64,000 nt of DNA from positions 16,237,076 through 16,301,075 of the forward strand of contig CM038711.1 in the NCBI GenBank assembly GCA_021613375.1. Reading direction: 5' to 3'. The stretch comes from Megaleporinus macrocephalus. Lineage: Eukaryota > Chordata > Actinopteri > Characiformes > Anostomidae. Made by a program: the position numbers and the translations under genes. How positions within the stretch are numbered: position 1 is the first letter of the stretch; each line of letters begins with the position of its first letter. Below the pieces are notes generated by a model. It was given only the letters and a program-made list of their open reading frames with translations, was not told the origin of the DNA and made no database searches. Of this stretch, positions 21,551 through 40,100 are shown one piece after another.

Positions 21551-22329
21551 ATAAAAAGTAGCACAATGACAACATATCTAATATTCACATTTGACATTTT
21601 ATGTATTACAATAATATGCCCATTTTCAACTTGATGCCAGCAAAATAAATAAAATGTTGGAACAGAGGCAACAAAAAAGTTGCATAATGCCAAAAAAACA
21701 CCTTATCTTATACTAACACACATCTTATAACTAATTAGGTTGATAGGCAATAGGTTGACAGGTCCGTAACATGACTGGCAACACTGCATTAAAACAAATC
21801 TGTAGTTGTAATCACTGCATGGGCTCAGCAGGACTTCTGAAAACCAGAGTCTTTAATACTTTTTTTGGATACAGGGTTGAAAGCCACATTTTTGTCTCTC
21901 ATTTGTAACATACTCCAACAAGCATTTTTGATTAAAGGGACTTGGAGTGCCATTTCTGTCCCACTGATATTACATGTACAAATATTTATTTTAAGTAACA
22001 GTAAGAAGCAATTTAAACATGTATTTTTGCTTATGATTTTGCATGAATGAAGTCTAACATTCTTTTTCATGTGTTCTTATTCTCAATATTTTCATTCATC
22101 TTTTCTTTATTTTTAGTGATATTCATCTGAAAAGTTTAATTGTTACCCAATTTGTAGAAAATGAATAATGAATTGAAAAAAAATATAAAGCAAAGAACAT
22201 TAAGTTTTGTTTTGTTTTATTGCTCCACAGAACAGAATCCCAACACTTATGTGGCTTCTACACAAGGACAGAATTGTGTAGAAAGAACCCACAATGGTTA
22301 CTGAAAAAAATTAAAACTGACAAACTGGT

Positions 22330-22510
22330 CTTGGTTCTTCCCAAGGTTTCTTACTCCAATCTGGGGGAGTTTTCCTTGCCACTGTTGCCTCTGGCCTTCT
22401 CACAGGAGGATATATGTTGTAACTGCCTATTTTCAAAACTTCCCTAAAGCTGCTTTGCATCATTGTAAAAAGCACTATACAAATAAACTTGAATTTAATT
22501 GAATTGAATC
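22330..22510 (+). repeat. L2-type LINE/SINE 3' tail
   Basis: Contains 'gggggagttttccttgccac' and 'aaagctgctttgcatcattg', then 'actatacaaataaacttgaa' and a short ATTGA-type repeat. This is the common fish L2-like 3' end. A reverse-orientation copy of the tail occurs at 62404. Confidence 0.7.
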
Positions 22511-22514
22511 AGGG

Positions 22515-22935
22515 CTCATAGAAGGCCACTTCAGAATAGTCCAATGCTTTGCTCCTACTCATTCTTGGATGTTTTTAGCTGTGTGTTTGGTCATTATCCT
22601 ATTGGAGGACCCATGAGATCAAACAAACTTTTGAAACTGACCTTGACAAAAATGATGGTAACCAGAGAAAAGATTGAAAATAATTTGAACATAGGACAAT
22701 TAAATCTCAAGCATATCAAACCATTTAGTAGTGAAATGTGTTGCCCAGTTTCAGAAAGCTTGGTCTCAGTCACAGGTCATAGGTCCTCCAACAGGATATT
22801 GACCCAAAACACATTTAAAACATTTTAAAACATTATTATTACTTTTGTAAGTTTCAAGTTATTTCAGTGACTGTGATTATGGGTTTTTCTTTCTTTAACG
22901 GAAGGGTACCAACAATTTTGTCCACATATGTATTT
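22515..22935 (-). mobile_element. Tc1-like transposon remnant
   Basis: 'tgtttggtcattatcctatt' followed by 'ggaggacccatgagatcaaa' is the antisense wording of a common fish Tc1-like transposase region. No frame survives. Confidence 0.45.
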
Positions 22936-25429
22936 ATATGGTTTCGAGCATATTTTCACTGACTTAACTGTACTTTTGAGTCAGTAGAGGCGAACGTGTT
23001 GGAGTTCAGACCTTTAGTATTTAGTTTAGAGTCTGAAAACTCAGAGCCTGCTGCCACAAAATCTTGCTGCAGGTCTTTTCACAACCTGCTTCCTTAGAAA
23101 TCTGGTGGCAGCTGGTGATAGCTTTCTTTTTCTGCCATGTCTAGATAGTATAAGCAGTGTTCCTTTACCTTAAAACTTGTAAACTATGCTTCCAACTGTA
23201 TCTCTGGGAACATTTAGTGCATTGGCCTTCTTTTTGTATCCTTTTTTCCTGTTTGTGCAAGGCAATGACCTGTTCCCTTAACCTTCTGGACTATGTCACC
23301 ATATTTCTGACTTGCAATTTAACTTCACCGTCAACAAAACCCTAGCCACTCCAGGTATTTGATGCATTTTTTGTTAGAATAAATTTCAGACAACATCTGA
23401 TTTGCAAATGCATTCTTATATGAAGGCATTCTAATCACTGGGTTGAATAATTCTAAAACTGCAGTAGTCTTTAAAAGTGTCACTTTATGTTGCATTTGGA
23501 TAAACCACTTGTTATATTAGTTGTGTTGAGCTTTTTAAACTTGTTTATTTGTTGTTCTTCAGTTGGTTCATAGCAACCAACTGAAAGTTGTGCACAACTC
23601 TTCACTTATTATTATTACATTTACAAATATGCTATAGTATTGTTTTTTAGAGTTAGAGTTGCTAGGCTATGAAGGGCCAACAGATTGAACGAATTTGCTA
23701 CAGCACCACCCTGTGGCAGACCAGTTTTGCCTTTCTAATTAGGTAAGACAGAAGCGCATTGTTTCTAAATTAGTATTTAGGCATCTATCTGTAATTAATT
23801 TTAATTTGAGAGATTCAGGGGATCCAACTAGATGTCTGTAGTATAAATGATGTACAAATGATGCCTGCAGTATGTTCATATTTTACGCTTAAGTGACTCA
23901 ATGTCAGCAGCATAAAGTTTTACATTAAGGTTTATGTCATGTCCGTAATTTTATTGACTGGTAGGAAGTCAGAAATCGAATTTTTGACAGTTTTCCCATT
24001 ATCTGATTACTCAGAAGTGCATGTTTACATGCATTTGTAAATATTTGAAAAGTGAATGCACTTCTGACAAACTTGAACACAAAGTCACAAAATTAAAAAC
24101 TTTAAAAACAAGAAAACAAAAACATTCTAAAAGGTTTCTATAAATGTGCAAGTGTAGATTTGGGACACTTGTTTATCTAGTTGGTGTGGTGGACTGAATA
24201 TAACAGGAAGCAAGAAGCAGGGAAACAAATGCAGGCGTGCGTGACCAGAGTTTTGCATGGTGTTCCTAGTGAGCAGGCAATCAAGGCCATCCCTTCTAAA
24301 GTCAGTTCTGCATGCAAATCTATAAAAAGAAAAGAGGACATCAGCCTTTGACAAAGTATTAAATTACTGGTCCATCCACAGACAACACAGGCATCACTGC
24401 AAAACCACCCACTTTACCAACTGCTGCAACAGCATGCCAAAATGAAAGGCCAAGAAAATACATTTCTTTTATTCACACAGTAAGGCGTACCACCAATACT
24501 ACCAGAAAGCACCTTAGCCTGTTTCTTATGCTTATCTCCTGGCAGTTCACTCACAAGAAATATGAGATTAACTCATCGCCCAGGGTAAATCCAAGGCAGT
24601 AGCAAAAAGACATTTTAGTCACTGCTAATGATAAGCATAGTAAAGAAAATGCATGCTAGGAGGTTAAGAAAGGGAGCAATGAGGGCCTAGAGAAACAGAT
24701 ACCAATCTGTCCATACAACATCAGTGTCAAGCTTCTTGGTGAGTTAAGCAAAACAGTCAATTTGGTGTACATATATGGTGAATCAAATTTAGAAACATTT
24801 CCACAGCTCACCCATGTCTTAGCCTTACAATTAAAAAAAAATTGGTTGTTGCATTTAATCAAGCCATGCACCTTTAGTCATCTCAGTCACGTTTATTTGC
24901 AAATGCTTCTTTCTCATTTGAGCCTTAACAGGCACCATCGGCAACACCTCTCAGGCAAATGTCAGAAGAATGTACTTATGAACTAATCATTTCATTATTA
25001 ATAAAAAGATAACATCTGAAGATCGGCAAGACACCTCTGAAGATTATTTAAATGTTATTCCCCATACTCTCAGAGAAAATGTGCTGCCAATACAAAAAAG
25101 CACATGACTTTAACAAAGGAAGTAAAAAGGGCAAAGTAGAAAACATTCCACCTTTACCAAATTCTGGGTATTTCTTCTGGCATGTACACGCAGGGCCCTC
25201 AGGCAACGCTCTACTGCTCAGAAACGTCAAAAAATAGTGAGCCCTGTTTATATATTAAGTATGATTAGATGTAATATAAGCATGGTAGCATGTTATAAAT
25301 TTATAATGAAGAGGTTAAAGACATAATATTTCTGTCAGAGACCTTTACTTCTTCCATTTACAGTCAAAACTAAAATTATATGCCATTAAGTTGTTATTTC
25401 TGCATCAGGAAAAAAAAATTAAAACAGAA

Positions 25430-25760
25430 AACCATAACATTAAAACCACCTTCTTTCTACCTTAACTGTCAATTATAATTAGTTCCACTTATGATACATG
25501 TCGATCTACAATTACAGACAGTAGACCATCTGTTGCTCAGTGTACAGCTCCCAGTCAGTTGTTGTTTAATGGTCAGGTCCCCCATACGACCACCACAAAG
25601 CAGGTAATATTTAGGTGGTGAATCAATGTCAGCACTGTAGCGACATTGATGTTACGAGTGGATGAGACACACCAGTGCTGCTGGAGACAACTCAGCTTCA
25701 CTCCTGAACTAAGAAAAGTCAACCAATTAAAAATATCTAGCACATAGCATCCTGTGTGCT
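25430..25760. repeat. Foldback repeat family, single arm
   Basis: Starts 'accataacattaaaaccacc' and continues 'gaccaccacaaagcaggtaa', the same wording as the left arm of the element at 33625. The opposite arm is absent. Confidence 0.7.
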
Positions 25761-26663
25761 GTGTTATTTGACCACTGATATAGGTTACAGAATCATAAAC
25801 ACATACAGTACAGCAACAGTTGAGCTATCATTTCTGTTTTAACGACCTGAAATGCTTTGTTGCCATTGTATATGGTGTAAGAAAACTGGAAAATCTGTTG
25901 CACTGTGCAGTTACACACTAAACAAGTTGTCAGCTGCTGGACAAGAAGTTAAAATTTTGTTAGCATTGGCAAAACACAAAAATATGGACCATGAAGTAGA
26001 ATTACACAGTCTGAGGATAATTCTATTGAGTACTGTAAACTAAAAACTACCAATTAAAAATAAATACATACAAAAAATACACCAAGTCTCTTTTTAGCAC
26101 AGGGCTTACTGTGATCTTGGATTTTGGGACAGTCTTTTTGCCTGGCTTGATGTGAAACAGAACTACATATGTGAACCACCCTGGGTTACTACAACATTAT
26201 CAAGAAAAGTGAGCTTTGTCTCAGAAAGTTACTTTACTCAGGGGAAAATAGAAACCCAGATACATTTACCTCAAAACAAATACTATGCATATGAAATATT
26301 TGCACAACTCTTTTTGTCACAATTTTCTACACCATTAATTTTTTTATTTTTAAGAATTACCAGAACTGTGCATGACAAAGAACAAATTTTAGTTCCTTAA
26401 GGGATACAAAAATGACCAATAAAATAAAAAAATATCTGCAAACTGTCATAGCAGCCCTCTTTTAGTTGTTAGGATACAAGGCAGGGCCATTTAAAAGTGA
26501 AGTAATTCTGCAAAAAGTGGGCAACACTGATCAGGTAAATGAGTTTATGGCTTTTGTTGTGACTTGCAAACAGTAGTCAGAACTGCAATCGATTCACATT
26601 TGCTTTATCCTCAAAATGAAATCAAAGGATTGAAAAAAAACAATGCCAGTGTGATGCAAGAAC

Positions 26664-26669
26664 TTTATT
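26664..26669 (-). terminator. psmd8 polyadenylation signal AATAAA
   Basis: TTTATT on the plus strand reads AATAAA on the psmd8 strand, about 270 bases past the stop codon. Confidence 0.7.
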
Positions 26670-26939
26670 GAAAAACCACAGCTCACAAACACACACAGAG
26701 ATCAACTAACAGGAGGTCATGCAGGCACATGTTTATAATAAATGATATAATAATTTTGAGAATCATTTACTGTGGCAAAGGGCAAAGTAATCCTTGTCTG
26801 TCTCTGTGTGTATGTACTTTAGTGCACCATCGTCTAAATGTTGCCAGAGGGGTTTAAATGTGTGTTAAGCCAAATGGATTACTATGTATACATATAAAGA
26901 GTGTGTGTGGGGAGTGAAGAGTTCTCTTCTCTCACTGCA

Positions 26940-32721
<5,782 letters not shown>

Positions 32722-32930
32722 GGTGATTCTGCAAAACCTACGACACCGGCGTACACGAATACGGCTTGTAACTGTCGTGAAGTACTGTTGCTATGGCACA
32801 AGTAATTGTCACCGATTGATGGCGCCCTTGTTGGCGATCACAAAAACAGGAGTAGGAGTGCTGATCAGGGGTGAGATTCCTCCCGTGTTTATGACGGTCC
32901 AGTAACGTATTCATGACGTGGTTTTTGAAT
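32722..32930 (-). promoter_or_regulatory. Probable psmd8 promoter
   Basis: TATA-less sequence directly upstream of the psmd8 start codon. A CRE-like TGACGTGG lies at 32914-32921. No clear antioxidant-response element of the type used by proteasome genes under NFE2L1 could be picked by eye. Confidence 0.4.
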
Positions 32931-33624
32931 AACAACTCATTTTTTATACCATAGTATCTCCTGAAACATATTTTTTAAATACCCATTATGGTACAGCAGA
33001 TCACTAAAATAGTTCAAAAATACATTATTATTATCATTAGTATTAGTATTAGTATTAGTATTATTATATAAAAGGCCAGGATGACATAGATGGCATGCCT
33101 TGAAGGTAGGAGGGACTTTTGAAATACTAAAAGTGTGTTGGGGAAATACATAAGGGCTAATAAAGGCTTACATTCATTGTCAACATATTTAGAATACCTT
33201 ACAACATTTATTAGAACGACAGATGGGAAGATGTTTTTATTTATTTTACTTAATTACTTATTTAAATACTTAGATCATTATTTGACCATTCCTTTAAGAG
33301 TTTTGTAACGCTGACATTAATAACTGTTCATCACATTGATGTATCAGTCTACTTAGGCGTTAGCAGGAACTTCACTCTTTGTAAAGACACCGGTAATTTA
33401 AATCTATTGTTCTTCACAATTAATCTAATAAGCAAGTTTGCTACATGTTTTACATGGATTCTAAAATAGCTAATAAAAAGGCATTCATAGTTTTCTTTGT
33501 GAATAAGCTGTTTTTATAGTGAGTACATTTTCTAAAAGTATTCCCCTAAACTTTGCATTTTGACTACATCCCTAATCTGAAAGTTAATGAATCTGCTAGT
33601 AAGTCGAATATTACATCTGTATTT

Positions 33625-34400
33625 ACACCACTCAGCCATAACATTAAAACCACCTCCTTGTATCTACACTCATTGTCCATAAAGCTCCATAAAGCTTGTC
33701 CATATAAGCTCCATTTACAATACAAGTGCACTTTGTAGTTCTACACTTACAGAGTGTAGTCCATCTGTTTCTCGTCATACTTCGTTAGCCCCCTTTCACC
33801 CTGTTCTTTCATGTAGCAGGACTCCCAAAGGACCACCACAGAGCAGATATTATTTGGGTGGTGGGTCATTTTTAGCACTGCAGTGACACTGATGTGGTGC
33901 TGGAGTGTAAGTGTGTTGTATTGCAACTAATGGATCAGACACAGCATTACCTTGTGGGTTCACCGTGTAGATGTAAATTCAGAGGTGATAGTTCATCTGT
34001 TCCTGCACATTTTGGGTTGATTATTCTCTGGTTCTTCACCAGGGTTTACAGAACTCTGCCTACAGGACACTGTTGGCTGGATGTTGCTGGTTGTTCCTGC
34101 AGTGACACTGAGTTCTTTAAAAAAATCCAGCAGCCCTGCTGTGTCTGATTTACTTATACCAGCACAACACACAACCACCATGTCAGTGTAACTGCAGTGC
34201 TGAGAATGATCCACCTCCCTAATAGTACCTCTTTTGTGACCATTAAAAAACAGGGTGAAAGAGCATAAACAATGTATGCAGCGAATCTGATGGACTACAG
34301 TCTGTAAATGTTAAACTATAAAGTGCTCCTATATGATAAGAAGACTTGGATAGTGTGTGTAGATATAGGTAAGTGGTTTAAATATTGTGTCTGATCAGTG
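33625..34400. repeat. Foldback (palindromic) repeat element
   Basis: The left arm begins 'cactcagccataacattaaa' followed by 'accacctccttg'. The right arm contains the complementary order: 'gcagtgctgagaatgatcca', 'cagggtgaaagagcataaac', 'gatggactacagtctgtaaa', ending 'tgtctgatcagtgtaagc' near 34400. Matched inner pairs include 'agtccatctgttt' with 'gatggactacagt' and 'ttcaccctgttct' with 'aacagggtgaaag'. No coding frame. Other fragments lie at 890 and 25430. Confidence 0.75.
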
Positions 34401-35289
34401 TAAGCGTATGTCACAAACAAGTTTATTTAACTTATTTAACTTATGTTGGTGCCATCAAACCCCAGCTTGGTGCATAAATAGTTAGTCTCGATACTATTCA
34501 TGAATTATTTGTTTCTCTGATAACTACTGAGGCCAAAATGTTTATTTTTTTTAAGACTACATACCGCCTGACAGAATTCAGAGAGGAGAGACTTTACTTC
34601 ATTCAAAGCTCTGATGTCTTGAATATGTATTAAGCTGTGTATTAATGTATAAAACATATGAAATATATATATATATGAACAAATTCACAAGTGATGTGGT
34701 TTGGGGCCTTAGAATGTGTTTACTACGTTTTATAAGCTTTGAGACTGAATAAACACCTTCAGGCCACACCCAAACTTCACACAACTTCAAATTCGACCTA
34801 TCATAGGATATAAACAAAACGATACACCACGCCCCCTATAAAACCTGTAACTTGAAACGAGTCCGTGTTCTCTGCTTTGAGATTTTTAAAGAACTAATCA
34901 ATCAGTTACCCGGTTGATCGGTTCCACTTGTTTATTTGTGATGTTTAAAAAATGAGATCCTGTTACAGTACACAGTGTTTCATCAAAAATAGACATCTTT
35001 GGCATAGAAAGAATCTGGACCCTGTACAAAGCTGTGCGCACAATCGCCTGTTAGTTATCATGAAGGGAAATTCACATTAACACGCATCAAATGGTATTGT
35101 TTTCTATATATGCAATCAGAAACTCGTATTACCAAATATCACTTACACAGAGCTAACGTTGCATTACTTGGAGTTACATATGTGCCAGAACGTTTTATTC
35201 AGACATATAAGAAAGCCAACGAAACTTCCGTGCAAGCGTTTATATTATTGTAACATATGCGAACGCGAATATTTAACACACTGATTATT
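34401..35289. other. Intergenic sequence between psmd8 and bicra
   Basis: AT-rich, no exon or repeat recognised apart from a short (TA)n at 34660-34675. The psmd8 and bicra promoters diverge across the interval from 32.7 to 35.3 kb. Confidence 0.4.
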
Positions 35290-35474
35290 CGAAAGGCTAA
35301 AATGTCGGTGTAAATTTTGACCCAACGTTGCTTTTACAGATGCTCAGTTTATGAAGCAGGCAAACGCTGCGGTCCTCCGTTTCCTGCTTGTACGCTCTGT
35401 GGTTGGGTCCTGACTCGGAGCCCGTGCAGGGCCGTTCTGGAGACCCCGCGCTGCCTGCACCTCTACCGTCTCGG
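35290..35474 (+). promoter_or_regulatory. Candidate bicra promoter and non-coding exon 1
   Basis: A locally GC-rich stretch ends in a strong donor (tctcgg|gtgagt, GT at 35475-35476), 1.67 kb before the first coding exon. BICRA is known to have non-coding 5' exons, so this is a plausible exon 1. No TATA box is seen and transcript evidence is needed for its start. Confidence 0.45.
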
Positions 35475-37139
35475 GTGAGTTTGTTACAATGTAGCAATTT
35501 CTCTATAAATCTCAATAACTACTGCAAAGCTGCAACGTTTGCATGCTGCACGCGGAACCCAAAACACACCTCTATCAAGTTCATACAGCCGAAGTCTTGC
35601 ATGAGTCGGCGAATGTGTTGATTTTACAACGAATACCCAAGCATACCCCCTGGTCCAAGACTATTCCAACATAAACTCATATTTTAGCTCGCAAGGATAA
35701 AGATACTGGGCTACGCAATTGCTTATACTGGCAGCTAAACCCAAAATGTTTGATGTTCGCGCTCTGCGTTTCTTAACGTTACACTAGTGTAATACATTTA
35801 CTTTGTGATATTTAGTTTTTGTCAAATTTATTTGCGCTGCGTCTAAACCTGTTAACCCAAAATTACTGCTAGTCAGCTAGCTGGCTACAGCTAACTAAAA
35901 TAGCTGCAAATCGTTGGTCAAGGAGGCTCGTGAACACGGATGAAAACAGATGATCGAGGCGATTAGCTAAACCTTTTCACTTTTTCGCTTGATCGCGAAT
36001 CTAAGGCATTGCATTGCATCAATTGGTGGTTTGAGCAAGTTGTAGTTATGCAAAGCTAACTGGAACCGCCGTATCCTAGAGGTCCAGAGTCTCCATTCAT
36101 GTGTTGTTGTGTCGCGCTCTCTCGCCGGTGCTACGATGCTCGTGTGTGTTAAAGAGGGATAGGTGTTAAAGTCATGTCTGAACTAGCTTTGGTCAAGCCC
36201 CCACCTGCCCTCGTCTTTACGTTGTAGTTTTGATGGTTTTAGTTTATAATTGGAGACAGTGTAATCATGTTACTTCAGCGACCTGAAAGTCGTAACTCCA
36301 TTATTATGATTATGAATATTTAGTCAGTTTAAATCGGCGTTTGTTTCTCATGTAAGAACTCGACGTTTCGCATTTGTTTTGAATGATGGAAAAGCCGCGC
36401 TTTCCCTCTCCGTTCCCCCTGCAGTGATGTTGCTGTTGTTTAACACTACCTTTTCCTTCTTACCGTTAGGTTTCATGGCCTATTACCATACGAATAGAAA
36501 GTTTAAGTTTTTTCATTGATATCCCAATTCTGGTAATTTTTATTATAGTCTTGGTTTCCTAGAAATAGTTATGGGTGTGTTGATTGGGACCTGGTAGTGG
36601 GAACCAACCTGAAACATCACGAGTATGCATTGAAATATTTTTCTGAATGCAAACTAATTCACACAACTGGTAAGACTTTTAGGTTTTGTGAGGTTGTGCT
36701 TCATAATAATTCTCAATAGTGGTAATAAGAGAACTGTTATACATAATGTTTCAAGTGCTAATTAAACAAACTTTGTTAGGAAATTTAGCTTGTAGCACAT
36801 TGTTGGTCTGTATAAGTAGGTGTAGAGAGTAATCTTCTAGTCAAACCGTTGGTCACTGACTCATGAGCACAGAGATTTTACTTCTCTGTTTCAGCGCACA
36901 GATATAGGTATTTTATCTCATTGTTTTTTTATTCAATGTCTTAGTTCTTGCCTGATGAGAGGCCATGTTTCTTTTTAAACATGCTAAATGCAATTTACTT
37001 ACCCTAATTATTTTTTAGAAATTGTGGATGCAGTTAGATTTCGGTTGCTTCAGTGTATGTTTGGTTATTTGTTCACTCCAGAACAGCATTAAAAATGTAT
37101 TTTTTATCTTTAATTATATTAAAAATATTGTCTTTCCAG
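35475..37139 (+). other. bicra presumed intron 1
   Basis: No recognisable exon or mobile element. Moderately AT-rich; it ends in acceptor tctttccag at 37131-37139. Confidence 0.45.
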
Positions 37140-37144
37140 TTGAC

Positions 37145-40100
37145 ATGGATGATGAAGATGGCAGGTGCTTGCTAGATGTAATTTGGTAAGTGTAAGGCTT
37201 GTCAGAGGAAAGGTTGTTTTCCTAGTTGGTACAGAATGCACTTATAATGTGAATTTCCTAAGTGGTATTTGTTGTTCTGATACACCTGCATGATTCTTCA
37301 TTATTTTTCAGTGACCCACAAGCTCTCAATGACTTTCTTCATGGATCAGAAACACAAGTGAGTATTTAAGAATCAACTTCTGAGTGATTTGTCAGGTATC
37401 TATCCCTGTTCAAAAATAGACTTGAAAGAAGCAACCCTTGGCCATCATACAAATGCATTCTCAATGCCAACGTGTGTACAACACACTAGCTTAAAATTTC
37501 CCTCCCACCGCAGCTCCTCTTAAAGTGATCGTTTCTATCTCCAAATTGTTCATTCTGCTTATCAGTGTCTTCTTTAGAATAATGTTGCATCTCAATTTCA
37601 CTACTCACCCCTCCTCTTGGGTTAAGACACAAAATTTAAGCACTAATACAATGTTTCCTCTCTTTTGACTTCTGTTTTCCCTAACTATTTGACTGTTCCC
37701 TTGCTCACTTGTGCATGTACTTTGTTCTGTGCTTTTTGCATTCTGGTGGGTCTGGACACTCTGCTCAATTTGCTCTTCCTTTGCCTTTCCACCTTTTGGC
37801 CTTTTGCATCTACCCCTGCTCCTTGTGTGTCATTGTCTGTGCCGTGGTGGTTTGTCTATCCTATCCTGGGTATGTCTGTCTGTAGCTGGACACTGACGAC
37901 CTTTTGGATGGCTCGGGTGACCCGTCCAGCTCATTCTTCTCCAGCGCTGGGGTGAGTAATGTCCCCCATTTTCCCCATCCTCTCGTCTCCATCCCTTTAT
38001 GTAGCATGCAGTCTCCTGTCCCAGCCATCAGATCAGATGCAAACATACCAGCAAACATCAGAAGTGAATCAGTAAAGCTGTCTGGACCTCTGGTGTGTTA
38101 GAGAACTACCATCTCATAGCCATCCTTACCATTTATTTCCTCCTGCCTTGATTACATGATCCAGTGTCAGCTTGCAAACCTTGGCTTTTCTGTCTCCTCT
38201 AGGGACATGTTCCTGAAGTCCAGCCACAGGCTCAGCTATCAACAAGTGAGCCATCTGGGCTGCCCCGAGTCAGCGTTGATTTGGACTTTTTGGAGGACGA
38301 TGACATTCTTGGAGGCTCACCAGGAGGAGGCGGCGAAGGTGGGAGCAATGGTGTCGGGTCGAATCACGAACCATGTGACATTCTGCAGCAGAGTCTGGCG
38401 GAAGCCAACATCACAGAACAAAGCCTTCAAGAAGCAGAAGCTGAGCTTGATCTCGGCTCCTTTGGGCTAGCTAGTCTGACACAGGTGGTCCAACCTCTGC
38501 CTGATGCTAGTTTGCCTGGAGTGGGCATTGGAGGCGCTACACAGATCTTTGCCGGCCAAGGTACCACTACCACACCTTCCACTGCAACCACAGACATGCT
38601 CGGCTCTGTTCTGGCTCACCCAGGCCTGCAGATTCAACCACAAGTCATGAACAAGGCCATCAGTGTCCAGCCGTTCATGCAGCAAGTTGGACTTGGCAAT
38701 GTGACCCTTCAGTCAATTTCAGGCCTTCAGGCCCTTCAGAATGGAAGCCAGTCAGGACATTTGGGCATTGGACAGATTCAAGTTGTGGGCCAACCCACTG
38801 TAATGACTATCAACCCATCTGGTCAACAGATTTTAACTAAAACCATGGGTGGTTATCAGCTGCACCAGCCTGGGCCTGATGCAGCAAGTGCCGGAGCTCA
38901 GGCAGGTCTCGGAGGCTCTGTGCTTAGCTCTGGTGGAGGACTCTTAATTCAGGGAGGAAAGGCTACTCTAGGGTCCCCATCATTGAATGGCCCAGCAGTC
39001 TGTGTCAGTACCACAAACACCAACAGCAGTGGTACCACAATGGCTGCAGCAAGTGGTATAGTAGGATTCAGCAGTGCTCCTCTAAGCACAGGAATTGGCT
39101 CTCAAACTCAATCTCAGCCTCAGGCCCAGAGTCAAATTATGCAGAATGTTATCATCCAGCGAACACCAACTCCAATACAGCCCAAACCTCCGCAAGGTGG
39201 CACCATCCAACCGAAACTCTTTAAACAGCAGCAGCAGCAACTTCCAGCCCCACATGCAATGCAAAATGATACCAGTAAGGCTCTTGGGGTACAGCAGGTC
39301 CCTGTGTCTGCTGCTCAGAATGTAGCCTTTCTCACTGGCAAACCAGGTTCAAATGTTGTATTGAGTACACAGACCACCACACAAGGGGCACAGTTCCCTC
39401 AAGCTCTGTTTAAGCAACAGGGCGCTTCTGCAACGGGTAAACCCCTTAGTGTTCACTTATTAAATCAACAGGGCAGCATTGTCATCCCTTCTCAGGCTGT
39501 TCTGCAGGGCCAGAACCATCAGTTTCTTCTGCCTCAGCTTCAGCCTGGAGGTCAGATCTTGACTCAGCACCCTGGGGGTCACATTATCACCAGTTCAGGA
39601 CCAGGTGGACAGATAATTGCTGCCAATCAAATCTTGACAGCCAATCAAAACATCAATCTTGGCCAAGTACTGGCCTCACAAGGTCACCCTGGTGCCGCTC
39701 ACATTCTCTCTGGCCCCATCCAGCTCCAGCCAGGTCAGATGGGCCATCCCACACTGTTCCAGATGCCTGTCTCCATAGCCCAAACACAGAATCAAGCTCA
39801 TCCAGTTACAGGACATGTTCAAACAGTTATACAAGGCATGCCTATACCAAATTCACTGTCAATAGAGGGCCTGAGCCCAGCAGTCAGTTTGCAGCCGACC
39901 CTTCAACAGCAGCCTGGTGGGGTTCCCACCAACAGCAGCACTGGAGCAGCAGCCATGGCACAGTGTCAACCAGGAGAGAACATCACGGTGCTAGGTAGCT
40001 CTACTGAGCAAGCCGCCCAACCCCAGGTGCAACCACAAACACAACCCCAAACATCCATCCTTACTGTGCAGACGGCTCCATCAGTTTCTGTATCAGTCCC

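Larger units (their letters stand above)
21551..26663. other. Intergenic sequence between the LINE and psmd8
   Basis: No exon recognised. Assignable contents are an L2-type 3' tail (22330-22510), a Tc1-like minus-strand remnant (about 22515-22930) and a foldback-family fragment (25430-25760), each listed or described separately. The rest is AT-rich with no intact frame or recognised motif. Confidence 0.45.
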
